Assembly (NCBI RefSeq): GCF_000424145.1
Contig: NZ_AUJI01000038.1
Location: 1 to 60,810, forward strand
Direction of reading: 5' to 3'
Origin: Butyrivibrio sp. AC2005
GTDB lineage: Bacteria > Bacillota > Clostridia > Lachnospirales > Lachnospiraceae
Length of the DNA: 60,810 nt
The position numbers and the translations under genes were made by a program. Under the pieces are notes generated by a model that saw only the letters and a program-made list of their open reading frames with translations, was not told where the DNA came from and did not search any database. This document shows, one piece after another, positions 17,916 through 27,701 of this stretch (position 1 is the stretch's first letter; each line of letters opens with the position of its first letter).

Positions 17916-19349
17916 ATGAAAAATTTTTTAGATGAAGATTTTATTTTACAAACTGAGACTGCAAAGCATATTTTTCATGATTATGCGGAAAAATTGCCAA
18001 TAATTGATTATCATTGCCATATTTCACCTCAGGAAATATATGAGGACAGGAGATTTGAAACTCTTGGAGATGTATGGTTTGGGGGAAAACAGGAGGATGG
18101 TTCCTATTTTGGAGATCACTATAAATGGAGACTGATGCGTTCAAACGGAATTCCTGAGGAGATGGTAACGGGAAGGGAAGATGAACTGCAAAGATTCAAA
18201 GGATTTGCAGAAGCTTTAACTAAAGCGATAGGCAACCCTATGTATCATTGGTGCAATCTGGAACTTAAAAAGTACTTCGGAATCACCAAGCCGCTTACTG
18301 TTCAAAATGCCGAGGAAATATGGAATAAATGTAATGACATGCTGCAAAATGATCCGGGGATGACCGTAAGAGGGCTGATCAGACAGAGCAACGTGGCATA
18401 TGTGGGAACAACAGATGATCCGACAGACTCTCTTGAATGGCATGAGAAAATTGCGAACGACGATAGCATAGAGTTTATGGTCAGACCATCCTTCAGACCT
18501 GACAAGGCAATCAACATAACAAAAGAAGGCTTTAGAGAATATATTGTAAAACTTGCTGAAACTGTTGGAAAAAGATCACTTGATTCTGCTGAGGAAGTTA
18601 TTGATGCGCTGATACAAAGAGTAGAATTTTTTGCTGCGCACGGCTGCGTTGCATCTGACCACGGACTGGATTATATCCCGTTTAAAATGATGACAATGGC
18701 CGAATGTAACAATGCTTTTACAAAGGTAATGAACGGGAAAGAAATAACACTTGATGAGGCAGAAGGATATCAGACAGCGCTGCTCCTTTCACTCGGAAAG
18801 GCTTATCACAAGCATGGAATTGCTATGGAGCTCCACTATTCCTGTCTTAGAAATATGAATGAGAGAATGTTCAGGCTGGAGGGACCGGATACCGGATTTG
18901 ACATGATTGCCAATAATTCCTGCGGAGGGAATATTGCAAAGCTTATGTCGGAGCTTGATAAAACAGGTGAACTTCCAAAAACGATAATTTTCTCTTTGAA
19001 TCCTGCAGATAATGCGCAGATAGAAACTATATTAGGATGCTTCCAGTCATCTGAGGTTCCCGGGAAAATTCAGCATGGTCCCGCATGGTGGTTTAATGAC
19101 ACCAAATCAGGAATGGAAGAGCAGATGAAATCGTTAGCTAATTTGGGGCTGCTTGGTAATTTTATTGGTATGCTTACAGACTCCAGATCATTTTTGTCAT
19201 ACACAAGGCATGATTATTTTAGAAGGATAATGTGCAATCTTATAGGAGAATGGGTAGAAAATGGGGAATACCCAAATGACGAGAAGGCACTGGAAAGCAT
19301 TGTTTCCGGGATTTCTTATTATAACGCAAAGAGATATTTCGGAATCTGA
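17916..19349 (+). CDS. uxaC: Uronate isomerase
   Basis: The 477-aa enzyme has the metal site motif IDYHCHISP (His39 and His41 region), then the family landmarks GLDYIPFK, MELHYSCLRNMN and MLTDSRSFLSYTRHDYFRRI. It converts galacturonate to tagaturonate (and glucuronate to fructuronate) in the cytosol. Length is normal for UxaC (about 470). GGGAG lies upstream of the ATG. It starts the uronate operon, followed by uxaB 16 bp later. Confidence 0.97.
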   Translation: MKNFLDEDFILQTETAKHIFHDYAEKLPIIDYHCHISPQEIYEDRRFETLGDVWFGGKQEDGSYFGDHYKWRLMRSNGIPEEMVTGREDELQRFKGFAEALTKAIGNPMYHWCNLELKKYFGITKPLTVQNAEEIWNKCNDMLQNDPGMTVRGLIRQSNVAYVGTTDDPTDSLEWHEKIANDDSIEFMVRPSFRPDKAINITKEGFREYIVKLAETVGKRSLDSAEEVIDALIQRVEFFAAHGCVASDHGLDYIPFKMMTMAECNNAFTKVMNGKEITLDEAEGYQTALLLSLGKAYHKHGIAMELHYSCLRNMNERMFRLEGPDTGFDMIANNSCGGNIAKLMSELDKTGELPKTIIFSLNPADNAQIETILGCFQSSEVPGKIQHGPAWWFNDTKSGMEEQMKSLANLGLLGNFIGMLTDSRSFLSYTRHDYFRRIMCNLIGEWVENGEYPNDEKALESIVSGISYYNAKRYFGI

Positions 19350-19365
19350 GAGGAGGACTTTTAAC

Positions 19366-20850
19366 ATGGAGAAGCTTAGTTACAAACTATTGGGGGAAAA
19401 GGGGTACGATGGATACCTTCTAAAGGATGCACCGGAGAGGGTTCTTCAGTTTGGCGAAGGAAATTTCCTTCGTGCGTTCGTCGATTACTTTATCGATCTT
19501 ATGAACGAAAAAGCAGGATTTAACAGCAAGGTTGTTTTATGTCAGCCAATAGAACAGGGACTCGCTGATATGATAAACGATCAGGAAGGTCTTTACACAC
19601 TTTATTTACGGGGACAGGAAAATGGGCAAAAAGTTAATAACAAAAGAGTTATTTCCAGTGTTTCAAGATGCCTTAATCCATACAGAGAATTTGATGAATT
19701 CTTAGCCTGCGCCAAAAATCCCGAAATGAGATTCATTGTAAGCAACACTACAGAGGCAGGTATAGCTTATGATCCTTCCTGCAAACCGGAGGATAGACCG
19801 TGTGCAAGTTTTCCGGGAAAACTGACACAGTTCCTGTATGAAAGATTTAATAACAAACTTCCGGGATTTATTATTTTATCCTGCGAGCTCATAGACAGAA
19901 ACGGAGATGAGCTACTAAAGTGCGTAAATAAATATATAGATCAGTGGGGATTGTCTGAAGAATTCAGAGACTTTGTAAATAATGATAATATTTTCTGCTC
20001 CACACTCGTGGACAGAATAGTTCCAGGTTATCCGAGAGCAGAAGCTGATGCTATTTGTGAGGAGCTTGGATATAAAGACAATATTATTGATACGGCTGAA
20101 GTGTTTGGCGCGTGGGTTATAGAAGGACCGCAGAAGATTAAGAAAGAATTTCCTGTGGAAGAAGCCGGACTTCCCATACTTGTAGTAGATAATGTTGATC
20201 CTTATAAAAAGCGCAAAGTAAGGATCTTAAACGGTGCGCATACATCTATGATTATGGGTGCATATCTTGCAGGACAGAATATTGTAAGAGATTGCATGAA
20301 AGATGATGTAATAAGGGGATATATGAATAAGGCTCTCTATGATGAGATTATTCCGGTTCTCAAGGGACTTGATAAGAAAGATCTTGAGGATTTCGCAGCC
20401 GCAGTTACAGACAGATTTGCAAATCCTTTCATTGACCATGAACTGCTTAGTATTTCCCTGAATTCAGCATCTAAGTGGAAGGCAAGAGTTATGTACACAG
20501 TACTCGAGTATTATGAACAGAAGAAGGAGTTACCCAAAGTACTGACATTTTCGTTTGCTGCATTTCTTGCTTTTTATCACAGAGGTTATGAAAAGCGGGA
20601 AGGCGCTCTGGTTGCAGAAAGAGACAATAATGAATACCTTATCAAAGATGACGAATGGGTACTTGATGCGTTCCTTGCTCTGAAAGATGCTGATAATGAG
20701 AAGTTGGCAAGAGATATTATTGCCAATGAGAAGATGTGGGGAGATGCGCTCATAAAACTATCCGGATTTGAAGAAGCAGTTATTAAAGACCTTGCCCTGA
20801 TAGATGAAAAGGGCATGTATGAAGCCATGAGGGAGGTTCAGGGTGAATAG
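19366..20850 (+). CDS. uxaB: Tagaturonate reductase
   Basis: The 494-aa polyol-dehydrogenase-family enzyme has the N-terminal GEGNFLRAFVDYFIDLMNEK motif of UxaB and the catalytic segment VRILNGAHTSMIMGAYLAGQ. It reduces tagaturonate to altronate with NADH. ATG 19366 is chosen because AGAGGAGG lies at 19349-19356; the frame is open 35 codons further upstream inside uxaC but without a ribosome site. Its end overlaps uxaA by 8 bp. Confidence 0.96.
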   Translation: MEKLSYKLLGEKGYDGYLLKDAPERVLQFGEGNFLRAFVDYFIDLMNEKAGFNSKVVLCQPIEQGLADMINDQEGLYTLYLRGQENGQKVNNKRVISSVSRCLNPYREFDEFLACAKNPEMRFIVSNTTEAGIAYDPSCKPEDRPCASFPGKLTQFLYERFNNKLPGFIILSCELIDRNGDELLKCVNKYIDQWGLSEEFRDFVNNDNIFCSTLVDRIVPGYPRAEADAICEELGYKDNIIDTAEVFGAWVIEGPQKIKKEFPVEEAGLPILVVDNVDPYKKRKVRILNGAHTSMIMGAYLAGQNIVRDCMKDDVIRGYMNKALYDEIIPVLKGLDKKDLEDFAAAVTDRFANPFIDHELLSISLNSASKWKARVMYTVLEYYEQKKELPKVLTFSFAAFLAFYHRGYEKREGALVAERDNNEYLIKDDEWVLDAFLALKDADNEKLARDIIANEKMWGDALIKLSGFEEAVIKDLALIDEKGMYEAMREVQGE

Positions 20851-22324
20851 TATCAGGATACATCCTCTGGATAATGTTGCAGTTGCACTTAGAGACCTGG
20901 AAAAGGGTGAAATTATAGATGCATCTGAAGATGGGTTAAAAACTATTGAGGCAATTGGAAGAGGGCATAAAGTAGCGCTTAATGACATAGCCGAAGGATC
21001 CTCGATAGTAAAATACGGAAACTGTATAGGCATTGCCACAGATGAAATAAAATCAGGAAGTTTTGTGCATGTACATAATGTCAAAACCTCTCTTTCTGAG
21101 AATTCCAAATTTGAGTATAAACCTGAAATACCATTGCTTCCTAAAGTAGCAAACAGGACTTTTATGGGTTACAGGAGAGCCAAAGGAAAAGTAGGAATCA
21201 GAAATGAAATATGGATTATTCCTACTGTCGGATGTGTGAACCGGATTGCGGAGAAATTGGCCAGAGACAATCAGAACCTTGTAAAGGGATCAATTGAGGG
21301 ATTATATGCATATACCCATCCGTACGGATGCTCTCAAATGGGTGATGACCATGAAACTACAAAGAGGGTCCTTGCAGCACTTGTAAAACATCCAAATGCA
21401 GGCGGGGTTCTTGTTCTTTCTTTGGGGTGTGAGAATCTTACTTCAGAACAATTCAAGGAAGAACTCAGGGAATGGAACGGAGAAAGAGTGAAATTCCTTA
21501 CCTGTCAGGACTGCGTAGACGAGATTGAGGAAGGCAGCAAACTTCTCAAAGAATTGGCGGATTATGCAGGCCAGTCCAAGCGTGAGGAAATAGATGCATG
21601 CGAGCTTATTGTAGGAATGAAGTGCGGAGGTTCTGATGGCCTTTCAGGAATAACTGCCAATCCAACGGTTGGCAGATTTTCTGACAGACTTATCTCTCTG
21701 GGAGGTTCTACTGTTCTTACAGAGGTTCCTGAGATGTTCGGGGCTGAATCAATTCTTTTTAATAGATGTAAGGATAGCGCCACGTTCCATAAAGCAGTTT
21801 GTATGGTTGATAATTTCAAGAAATATTTTGTGGATCACGGACAGGTTGTATATGAAAATCCAAGCCCCGGAAATAAAGCTGGCGGGATTACAACTCTTGA
21901 GGACAAGTCTTGTGGATGTGTTCAAAAAGGCGGAAGTGCTCAGATTTCAGATGTACTGGAGTATGCTGAGCCGGTAAAAATTAAAGGACTGTCATTATTG
22001 TCAGGTCCGGGAAATGATATGGTATCTACTACAGACCTTACAGCTGCAGGAGCACATCTGATACTTTTTACAACCGGAAGGGGAACACCCTTTGGGGCAC
22101 CTGTTCCGACAGTGAAGATTTCAACGAATACTGCGCTATATGAGAAGAAAGGCAATTGGATAGATTTCAATGCAGGAAAGGTAGCTGAAGGAAAAGAGTC
22201 TCTGGATGAAGCAGGGGACAGACTCCTGGACTATGTTTTGGATGTTGCAAGTGGACAAAAAACCAGGCAGGAAGACGCCGGGTATAGAGAAATATCCATA
22301 TTTAAGGATGGAGTAACGCTCTGA
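20843..22324 (+). CDS. uxaA: Altronate dehydratase
   Basis: The 493-aa protein has an N-terminal SAF domain (about residues 1-90) followed by the UxaA/GarD catalytic part (GYRRAKGKVGIRNEIWIIPTVGC, CGGSDGLSGITANP, TTLEDKSCGCVQKGG). It dehydrates altronate to 2-keto-3-deoxygluconate. It starts with GTG at 20843, with GGGAGG 6 bp upstream, overlapping the uxaB stop, so it is translationally coupled. The usual two-domain structure is fused in one chain and complete. Confidence 0.96.
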   Translation: MNSIRIHPLDNVAVALRDLEKGEIIDASEDGLKTIEAIGRGHKVALNDIAEGSSIVKYGNCIGIATDEIKSGSFVHVHNVKTSLSENSKFEYKPEIPLLPKVANRTFMGYRRAKGKVGIRNEIWIIPTVGCVNRIAEKLARDNQNLVKGSIEGLYAYTHPYGCSQMGDDHETTKRVLAALVKHPNAGGVLVLSLGCENLTSEQFKEELREWNGERVKFLTCQDCVDEIEEGSKLLKELADYAGQSKREEIDACELIVGMKCGGSDGLSGITANPTVGRFSDRLISLGGSTVLTEVPEMFGAESILFNRCKDSATFHKAVCMVDNFKKYFVDHGQVVYENPSPGNKAGGITTLEDKSCGCVQKGGSAQISDVLEYAEPVKIKGLSLLSGPGNDMVSTTDLTAAGAHLILFTTGRGTPFGAPVPTVKISTNTALYEKKGNWIDFNAGKVAEGKESLDEAGDRLLDYVLDVASGQKTRQEDAGYREISIFKDGVTL

Positions 22325-22380
22325 TTCGGAGTAAAACTTAAAGGTATTAATAGCGAATAGTTAATTTATTGGAGGAGATC

Positions 22381-23472
22381 ATGGATTTAAATTTGAGAGA
22401 AGATGCAATATTTGATGCAGTATCATTAGGGGAAGTTATGCTTAGACTTGATCCAGGTGAAGGAAGAATCAGAACAGCCAGACATTTTAATGTTTGGGAA
22501 GGTGGCGGAGAATATAACGTAATAAGGGGCCTTAGACGTTGTTTTGGACTTAAGACCACTGTTCTTACAGCCTTTGCTGATAATGAAGTCGGAAAGCTTA
22601 TGGAGGATCTGATTCTGCAGGGTGGAGTAGATACATCCTTCATTAAATGGATGAAAACAGACGGAATAGGCAGAGAGTGCAGAAATGGCCTCAATTTTAC
22701 AGAGAGAGGTTTTGGAATAAGAGGAGCAAAGGGATGTTCCGATAGAGCAAATACTGCTATATCAAAGGTAAAGCCTGAAGATTTTGATCTTGAGAAGCTT
22801 TTTGGAGATATGGGAGTAAAGTGGCTTCACACCGGCGGAATATATGCTGCATTATCAGAACAGTCATGTGAGACAGTGCTTGAGGTTATCAAAACAGCTC
22901 GTAAATATGGAACAGTTATTTCTTATGACCTGAATTATCGTCCTTCCATGTGGAGTGCAATCGGAGGAAAGGAAAAGGCTCAGGAAGTAAATAAAGAGAT
23001 AGCTAAGTATGTTGATGTAATGATTGGAAATGAGGAAGACTTTACTGCCTGCCTGGGATTCGAAATAGAAGGCAATGATGAGAACCTTGCTAAGCTTGAT
23101 ATTGATGGCTATAAAAAGATGATAAGAGAGGTAGTGAAAACATATCCTAACTTCAAGGCTGTTGCGACTACATTAAGAGAGGTAAAGACAGCAACAGTAA
23201 ATGACTGGAGTGCGTTATGCTTTGCGGATGGTGAGATTTATAAGGCCAAGGACTACAAAGGTCTTGAGATTATGGACCGTGTAGGTGGCGGAGATTCATT
23301 TGCTTCCGGTCTTATATATGGGCTGATGATCACTGGCGATGCAGAAACAGCTGTTAATTACGGTGCGGCACATGGAGCTCTTGCTATGACTACTCCCGGA
23401 GATACAACAATGGCTGATAAGAGTGAAGTTGAAGCTATTATGGGCGGAAAAGGCGCAAGAGTACAGAGATAA
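22381..23472 (+). CDS. kdgK: 2-keto-3-deoxygluconate kinase, PfkB family
   Basis: The 363-aa ribokinase-fold enzyme has GGGEYNVIRGLRR near the N-terminus and the C-terminal PfkB signature VGGGDSFASGLIYG with the catalytic Asp. It phosphorylates KDG to KDPG. ATG 22381 follows GGAGGAG by 3-4 bp; an in-frame TTG overlaps that ribosome site and is not a likely start. The assignment as KDG kinase rests on its place between uxaA and kduI/eda. Confidence 0.92.
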   Translation: MDLNLREDAIFDAVSLGEVMLRLDPGEGRIRTARHFNVWEGGGEYNVIRGLRRCFGLKTTVLTAFADNEVGKLMEDLILQGGVDTSFIKWMKTDGIGRECRNGLNFTERGFGIRGAKGCSDRANTAISKVKPEDFDLEKLFGDMGVKWLHTGGIYAALSEQSCETVLEVIKTARKYGTVISYDLNYRPSMWSAIGGKEKAQEVNKEIAKYVDVMIGNEEDFTACLGFEIEGNDENLAKLDIDGYKKMIREVVKTYPNFKAVATTLREVKTATVNDWSALCFADGEIYKAKDYKGLEIMDRVGGGDSFASGLIYGLMITGDAETAVNYGAAHGALAMTTPGDTTMADKSEVEAIMGGKGARVQR

Positions 23473-23496
23473 TAGGAAAAGGTATGGAGAAAAGGT

Positions 23497-24339
23497 ATGG
23501 ATATTAGATATTCTGCAAATCAGAGAGATGTAAAAAGATATACAACAGAAGAACTCAGAAAAGAGTTTTTGATAACAGGACTTTATGAGGCTGACAAGGT
23601 AAAGGCTGTTTACTCACATGTGGATAGAATGGTTACCTTTGGCTGTATGCCGGTTACGAGAGAAGTAGCCCTTGATGATGGAATAGATGTATATCACAAT
23701 TTCGGAACTTCTTATATTTTGGAGAGAAGAGAAATCGGCATTTTCAATATTGGTGGTAAAGGTAAGATAAAGGTCGATGGAACAGAATATGCCCTTGATC
23801 ATAAAGATTGCCTTTATATCACAAAGGGAGCCAAATCGATTCTGTTTTCATCAGACAATAAGGATACACCGGCTAAGTTTTATATGGTAAGTGCTCCTGC
23901 ACATTGTTCTTATGAGACAAGGCTTCTTACTTTTAAGGATGCTGTTAAGCGTCCTCTTGGAACAACAGCCGAATGCAATAAGAGAGTCATTAACCAGTTT
24001 ATTCATCCGGATGTTTTGAAAACCTGTCAGCTTAGTATGGGAATGACGGTTCTTGAAGAGGGAAGCGTATGGAATACGATGCCTTCACACACTCATGAGA
24101 GAAGGATGGAGATATATACATATTTTGATATACCTGAGAACCAGGTAGTATTCCATTTTATGGGAGAACCTACTGAGACCAGACATATTGTAATGAAAAA
24201 CGAGGAGGCAGTAATATCACCTTCATGGTCAATTCATTCAGGAGCAGGTACTTCAAACTACACATTTATATGGGCAATGGGCGGAGAAAACCAGGAATTT
24301 GACGATATGGATAATCTGAAGCCGACAGATCTTATGTAA
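23497..24339 (+). CDS. kduI: 5-keto-4-deoxyuronate isomerase
   Basis: The 280-aa cupin enzyme has the conserved metal-binding stretch MPSHTHERRMEIYTYFD (His-x-His...Glu) and the C-terminal SPSWSIHSGAGTSNYTFIW. It converts 5-keto-4-deoxyuronate, the spontaneous product of unsaturated galacturonate, to 3-deoxy-glycero-hexosulosonate. Full family length. It shows that unsaturated uronates released by the GH88/105 enzyme enter this pathway. Confidence 0.97.
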   Translation: MDIRYSANQRDVKRYTTEELRKEFLITGLYEADKVKAVYSHVDRMVTFGCMPVTREVALDDGIDVYHNFGTSYILERREIGIFNIGGKGKIKVDGTEYALDHKDCLYITKGAKSILFSSDNKDTPAKFYMVSAPAHCSYETRLLTFKDAVKRPLGTTAECNKRVINQFIHPDVLKTCQLSMGMTVLEEGSVWNTMPSHTHERRMEIYTYFDIPENQVVFHFMGEPTETRHIVMKNEEAVISPSWSIHSGAGTSNYTFIWAMGGENQEFDDMDNLKPTDLM

Positions 24340-24366
24340 TGTGAATGTTCATAGAGGAGAAATGAA

Positions 24367-25170
24367 ATGAGCGAAGATATGTTTTCATTAAAAGGTAAGG
24401 TGGCATGGGTTACCGGTGCTGCCTATGGAATAGGTTATGCGATTGCTAAGGCATATATTGAGGCTGGAGCAAAGGTTGTTTTTAACTGCAGCAGACAGGA
24501 TACTGTGGACAGAGGACTTAAGAGTTATGAAGAGGATGGGCTTTTCGATTCAGTTAAAGGTTATGTCTGTGATGTAACTGATGAGGCAGCCGTGAAAAAG
24601 CTTCATGAAACAATTGTGAAGGAAGTGGGTGAAGTAGACATCCTCGTCAATAATGCAGGAATGATAAGACGTGTGCCCATGACGGAGATGGAAGCAAGTG
24701 ACTTTAGAAGAGTTATCGATGTTGACCTTACGGCTCCGTTTATCGTATCTAAGACTGTCATTCCGTCCATGATAAAAAGAGGTGGCGGTAAGATTATAAA
24801 TATATGCTCAATGATGTCAGAACTTGGAAGAGAGACTGTATCAGCTTATGCGGCAGCAAAGGGTGGTCTTAAGATGCTTACCAGGAATATCGCATCGGAG
24901 TATGGTGCCTACAATATTCAGTGCAATGGTATCGGCCCGGGCTATATTGCTACAGAACAGACAGCTCCGCTGAGGGAGAGACAGGCTGATGGTTCAAGAC
25001 ATCCTTTTGACAGTTTCATAATTGCCAAGACACCTGCTGAAAGATGGGGTGAGTCAGATGATCTTAAAGGTCCTGCAGTTTTCCTTGCATCAAAGGCATC
25101 AGATTTTGTTAATGGACATATACTTTATGTTGATGGCGGTATTTTGGCTTATATCGGTAAACAGCCATAA
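24367..25170 (+). CDS. kduD: Short-chain dehydrogenase, KduD-type 2-keto-3-deoxygluconate dehydrogenase
   Basis: This 267-aa SDR has the NAD-binding TGAAYGIGYAIA (residues 17-28), NNAG, and the catalytic Ser with YAAAK (SAYAAAKGG near residue 158). Placed directly after kduI, it should reduce 3-deoxy-glycero-hexosulosonate to KDG. Some relatives act as gluconate 5-dehydrogenases, so kduD is assigned partly from context. Confidence 0.88.
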   Translation: MSEDMFSLKGKVAWVTGAAYGIGYAIAKAYIEAGAKVVFNCSRQDTVDRGLKSYEEDGLFDSVKGYVCDVTDEAAVKKLHETIVKEVGEVDILVNNAGMIRRVPMTEMEASDFRRVIDVDLTAPFIVSKTVIPSMIKRGGGKIINICSMMSELGRETVSAYAAAKGGLKMLTRNIASEYGAYNIQCNGIGPGYIATEQTAPLRERQADGSRHPFDSFIIAKTPAERWGESDDLKGPAVFLASKASDFVNGHILYVDGGILAYIGKQP

Positions 25171-25221
25171 TACCGGATTAAGAATAATTTACTAATAAGA
25201 AGATATTAAAGGGAGAATCAA

Positions 25222-25860
25222 ATGAGCAATATTATTGAGGAGCTATCACAATATGGAGTGGTTCCGGTAGTGGTTATAGATAGAGTAGAGGATGCAAAAC
25301 CTCTTGGAGAGGCACTCGTTAAAGGTGGTTTAAAATGTGCTGAAGTGACATTCAGAACAGCTGCTGCAGCTGATGCAATTAAAATAATGACAGATAATTT
25401 TCCGGATATGCTGGTTGGAGCAGGAACTGTTTTATCAACAAAACAGGTGGATGAGGCCATTGAGGCAGGAGCAAAGTTCATTGTTAGCCCGGGATTTGAT
25501 CCTGAGGTTGTGGATTACTGTCTTGAGAAAGGGTATCCAGTGCTTCCCGGAGTAGCTACTCCTTCAGAGGCAGCGCAGGGCGTAAAAAGAGGCCTCAAGG
25601 TTCTTAAATTTTTTCCCGCTGAACAGGCAGGCGGTCTTGCAATGATCAAGGCTATGGCAGCACCTTACACAGGCATTAAGTTCATGCCAACAGGTGGAAT
25701 CAATGAAAAGAACATGAGAGATTATCTTTCTTATGACAGAATTGCATGTTGTGGTGGTAGCTGGATGGTCAAAGGTGATCTTATTAAATCATGCGCCTTT
25801 GATAAGATTGAGGATATGACAAAAGAAGCTGTTAAAGTTGTTAAGGAAATCAGAGGATGA
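25222..25860 (+). CDS. eda: KDPG/KHG aldolase
   Basis: The 212-aa class I aldolase has the conserved segments VVPVVVIDRVEDA, AEVTFRTAAAADAI (catalytic Glu), GAGTVLS, FIVSPGFDPEV, and the Schiff-base Lys in LKFFPAE. It splits KDPG to pyruvate and glyceraldehyde 3-phosphate and so closes the pathway. AGGGAGA precedes the ATG and a strong terminator follows the gene. Confidence 0.97.
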   Translation: MSNIIEELSQYGVVPVVVIDRVEDAKPLGEALVKGGLKCAEVTFRTAAAADAIKIMTDNFPDMLVGAGTVLSTKQVDEAIEAGAKFIVSPGFDPEVVDYCLEKGYPVLPGVATPSEAAQGVKRGLKVLKFFPAEQAGGLAMIKAMAAPYTGIKFMPTGGINEKNMRDYLSYDRIACCGGSWMVKGDLIKSCAFDKIEDMTKEAVKVVKEIRG

Positions 25861-25920
25861 AAGAACCAATACTGATGCACTATGGAGTCCAATCAATAGA
25901 CTGATATTGTTTACGAAAAG

Positions 25921-25951
25921 CTGCGGGGGGTGATACCTCGCAGTTTTTTTT
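25921..25951 (+). terminator. Terminator of the uronate operon
   Basis: CTGCGGGG pairs with CCTCGCAG (one G-T pair) over a 7-base loop, followed by eight T residues. It marks the end of the pectin locus. Confidence 0.93.
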
Positions 25952-26044
25952 AATGACTGCCCAAAAAGGGAGCAAAGCAGATCAATCTTTTTGGTGAAGA
26001 AGCATACCAAGTAATGCAGCTCCGATTATTAACGGAGGTGACCT

Positions 26045-26446
26045 ATGACATTTGATGATGAAAAAGACTATATCATGAGGATTATCAAAGAAGTAGCAAG
26101 AGTCCTCTTCTCATTGATGCTTGGCAAAAAATATGTTGCGGTAGAAATGGAAAAAGATAATGGATATGAAGTTTCAGGGAAAAAGCTTGAGGATTTCCTA
26201 ATGATGATTGACCAGGGAATGATAAACGAAGCTGAAAATCAGCTCCTGGATAATATCGATTATTCAGATAAAGAAAATGTTGCTGCTGCAGCCTTGTTCT
26301 ATCAATATTTATCAGAGAAAAGTGAAAGCTTCCTGACAGAACATGACTTTTTAAAGGAAGAGGTCCTGGATGGAATGAACCGGTTGGTTCAGAAGGCTGG
26401 ATATGGAGATCTGCTAAACATAGTTGAGGGATTACAGGTACTATAA
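26045..26446 (+). CDS. DUF6483 family protein
   Basis: A 133-aa, mostly helical cytosolic protein rich in Glu, Leu and Asp, with the segments YIMRIIKEVARVLFSLMLGK and LMMIDQGMINEAENQLLD that I associate with DUF6483 of Clostridia. An ideal ribosome site (GGAGGTGA) precedes ATG 26045 and terminators flank it on both sides, so it is a monocistronic unit. Function unknown. Confidence 0.75.
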   Translation: MTFDDEKDYIMRIIKEVARVLFSLMLGKKYVAVEMEKDNGYEVSGKKLEDFLMMIDQGMINEAENQLLDNIDYSDKENVAAAALFYQYLSEKSESFLTEHDFLKEEVLDGMNRLVQKAGYGDLLNIVEGLQVL

Positions 26447-26471
26447 GCATATTATTGGCAGGTTAAAGGGG

Positions 26472-26504
26472 ATGTGCCTTAAATAACAGGCACATGCCTT
26501 TTTA
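26472..26504 (+). terminator. Terminator after the DUF6483 gene
   Basis: ATGTGCCT (26472-26479) pairs with AGGCACAT (26488-26495) and is followed by CCTTTTT. Confidence 0.85.
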
Positions 26505-26638
26505 TATATGAAGAATCAAGAATTTCTCATTGGTTAAAAATATTTCCAAATGATTAACCTGAATTCAATATCAAAATCAGATCCTCTTAGGTATCATTAT
26601 TATTGAACCGGTTCCAATACTGTTTGGAGGAATTGCAG

Positions 26639-27685
26639 ATGACTATTGGAAAAGTAATAAGAAAGTACCGCAAAGAAAAAGGGCTGACACAAGAGGAAAT
26701 TGCTATCAGGCTTGGAGTGAGTACTCCTGCGGTAAATAAATGGGAGAATGACAATACCCTTCCGGATATCTCGTTATTAGTGCCTATTGCGAGATTATTT
26801 GGCATTTCTACTGATGAACTACTGTCATTTAAAGATGATATCACTGATAAAGAGATCGATATCTTCATCAAGGAATTGGATAGGAGATTGAAGCAGGAGC
26901 CATTTGAGGATGCCTTTGCTGATGCTAAAAAGAAAATTGAAGAATATCCCTGCAACGAGAAGCTTAAGTGGCAAGTAGCTGTTGTACTCAATGCGGCGAG
27001 ACTTCTTAATGAAGTAGACAACAGCGACCAATATGATGAGGCAATCCGTTCATGGTTTTCTGGGTTGTTGGGATCAGAGGATTTATCAATCCGGAAATCG
27101 GCAGCGGAATCGCTTTTTCATTATTATTGCAGAAAAGAGGATTATCAAACTGCAGAAAAGTATCTCCAATACTATTCAGAGGACAATCCGGAACGCAAAG
27201 TGCTCCAGGCAAATATATTTGCGAAAACAGGACGGATTAGCGAAGCTTATGTAGCATATGAAGAGCTGATGCTTGCAGAAGTTAATCGGCTTCGCATTAT
27301 AATGAATGCGTTGCAGGTTCTGTGTGAGGAAGACGGCAATTTGGAACAGGCTCATAGAGTAGCTGATGCCAATGAAAATGTAGCAAAATGTTTTGACATG
27401 GGTGTTTATCAGGAAAAATCAGTACAGTTAGAACTTGCTGCATATGAGAAAAATGTCGATGAAACAGCCAGGATTATGGAGGCTCTGATTGACAACTGCG
27501 CGTCTATATCAGACTTTACCAAGTCAAATCTGTTTTCACACCTTACATTTAAGCAGTCGGGGAAGGATTTTTATGCGGAGTTACAGGCTGAACTGATTAA
27601 AAGATTCTGCGACGAAGAGACTTTTGGATATATGAGTGGTAATATTTATTGGGAGTCTTTAAAAGATAAATCTCATGAAGTTTAA
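26639..27685 (+). CDS. Helix-turn-helix (XRE) regulator with C-terminal helical repeat region
   Basis: The 348-aa protein has an N-terminal XRE helix-turn-helix (residues 3-60: TIGKVIRKYRKEKGLTQEE, STPAVNKWENDNTLPDIS). A long all-helical region resembling TPR-like repeats follows (YQTAEKYLQYYSEDNPE, KTGRISEAYVAYEELM). ATG 26639 follows GGAGG by 9 bp; an in-frame ATG 12 codons upstream lacks a ribosome site. Such regulators often bind a peptide or protein signal through the repeat domain. The end overlaps the leader of the lipoprotein gene 17 bp downstream, which it may control. Confidence 0.85.
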   Translation: MTIGKVIRKYRKEKGLTQEEIAIRLGVSTPAVNKWENDNTLPDISLLVPIARLFGISTDELLSFKDDITDKEIDIFIKELDRRLKQEPFEDAFADAKKKIEEYPCNEKLKWQVAVVLNAARLLNEVDNSDQYDEAIRSWFSGLLGSEDLSIRKSAAESLFHYYCRKEDYQTAEKYLQYYSEDNPERKVLQANIFAKTGRISEAYVAYEELMLAEVNRLRIIMNALQVLCEEDGNLEQAHRVADANENVAKCFDMGVYQEKSVQLELAAYEKNVDETARIMEALIDNCASISDFTKSNLFSHLTFKQSGKDFYAELQAELIKRFCDEETFGYMSGNIYWESLKDKSHEV

Positions 27686-27701
27686 AGGTGGGAATAATTC
27701 T

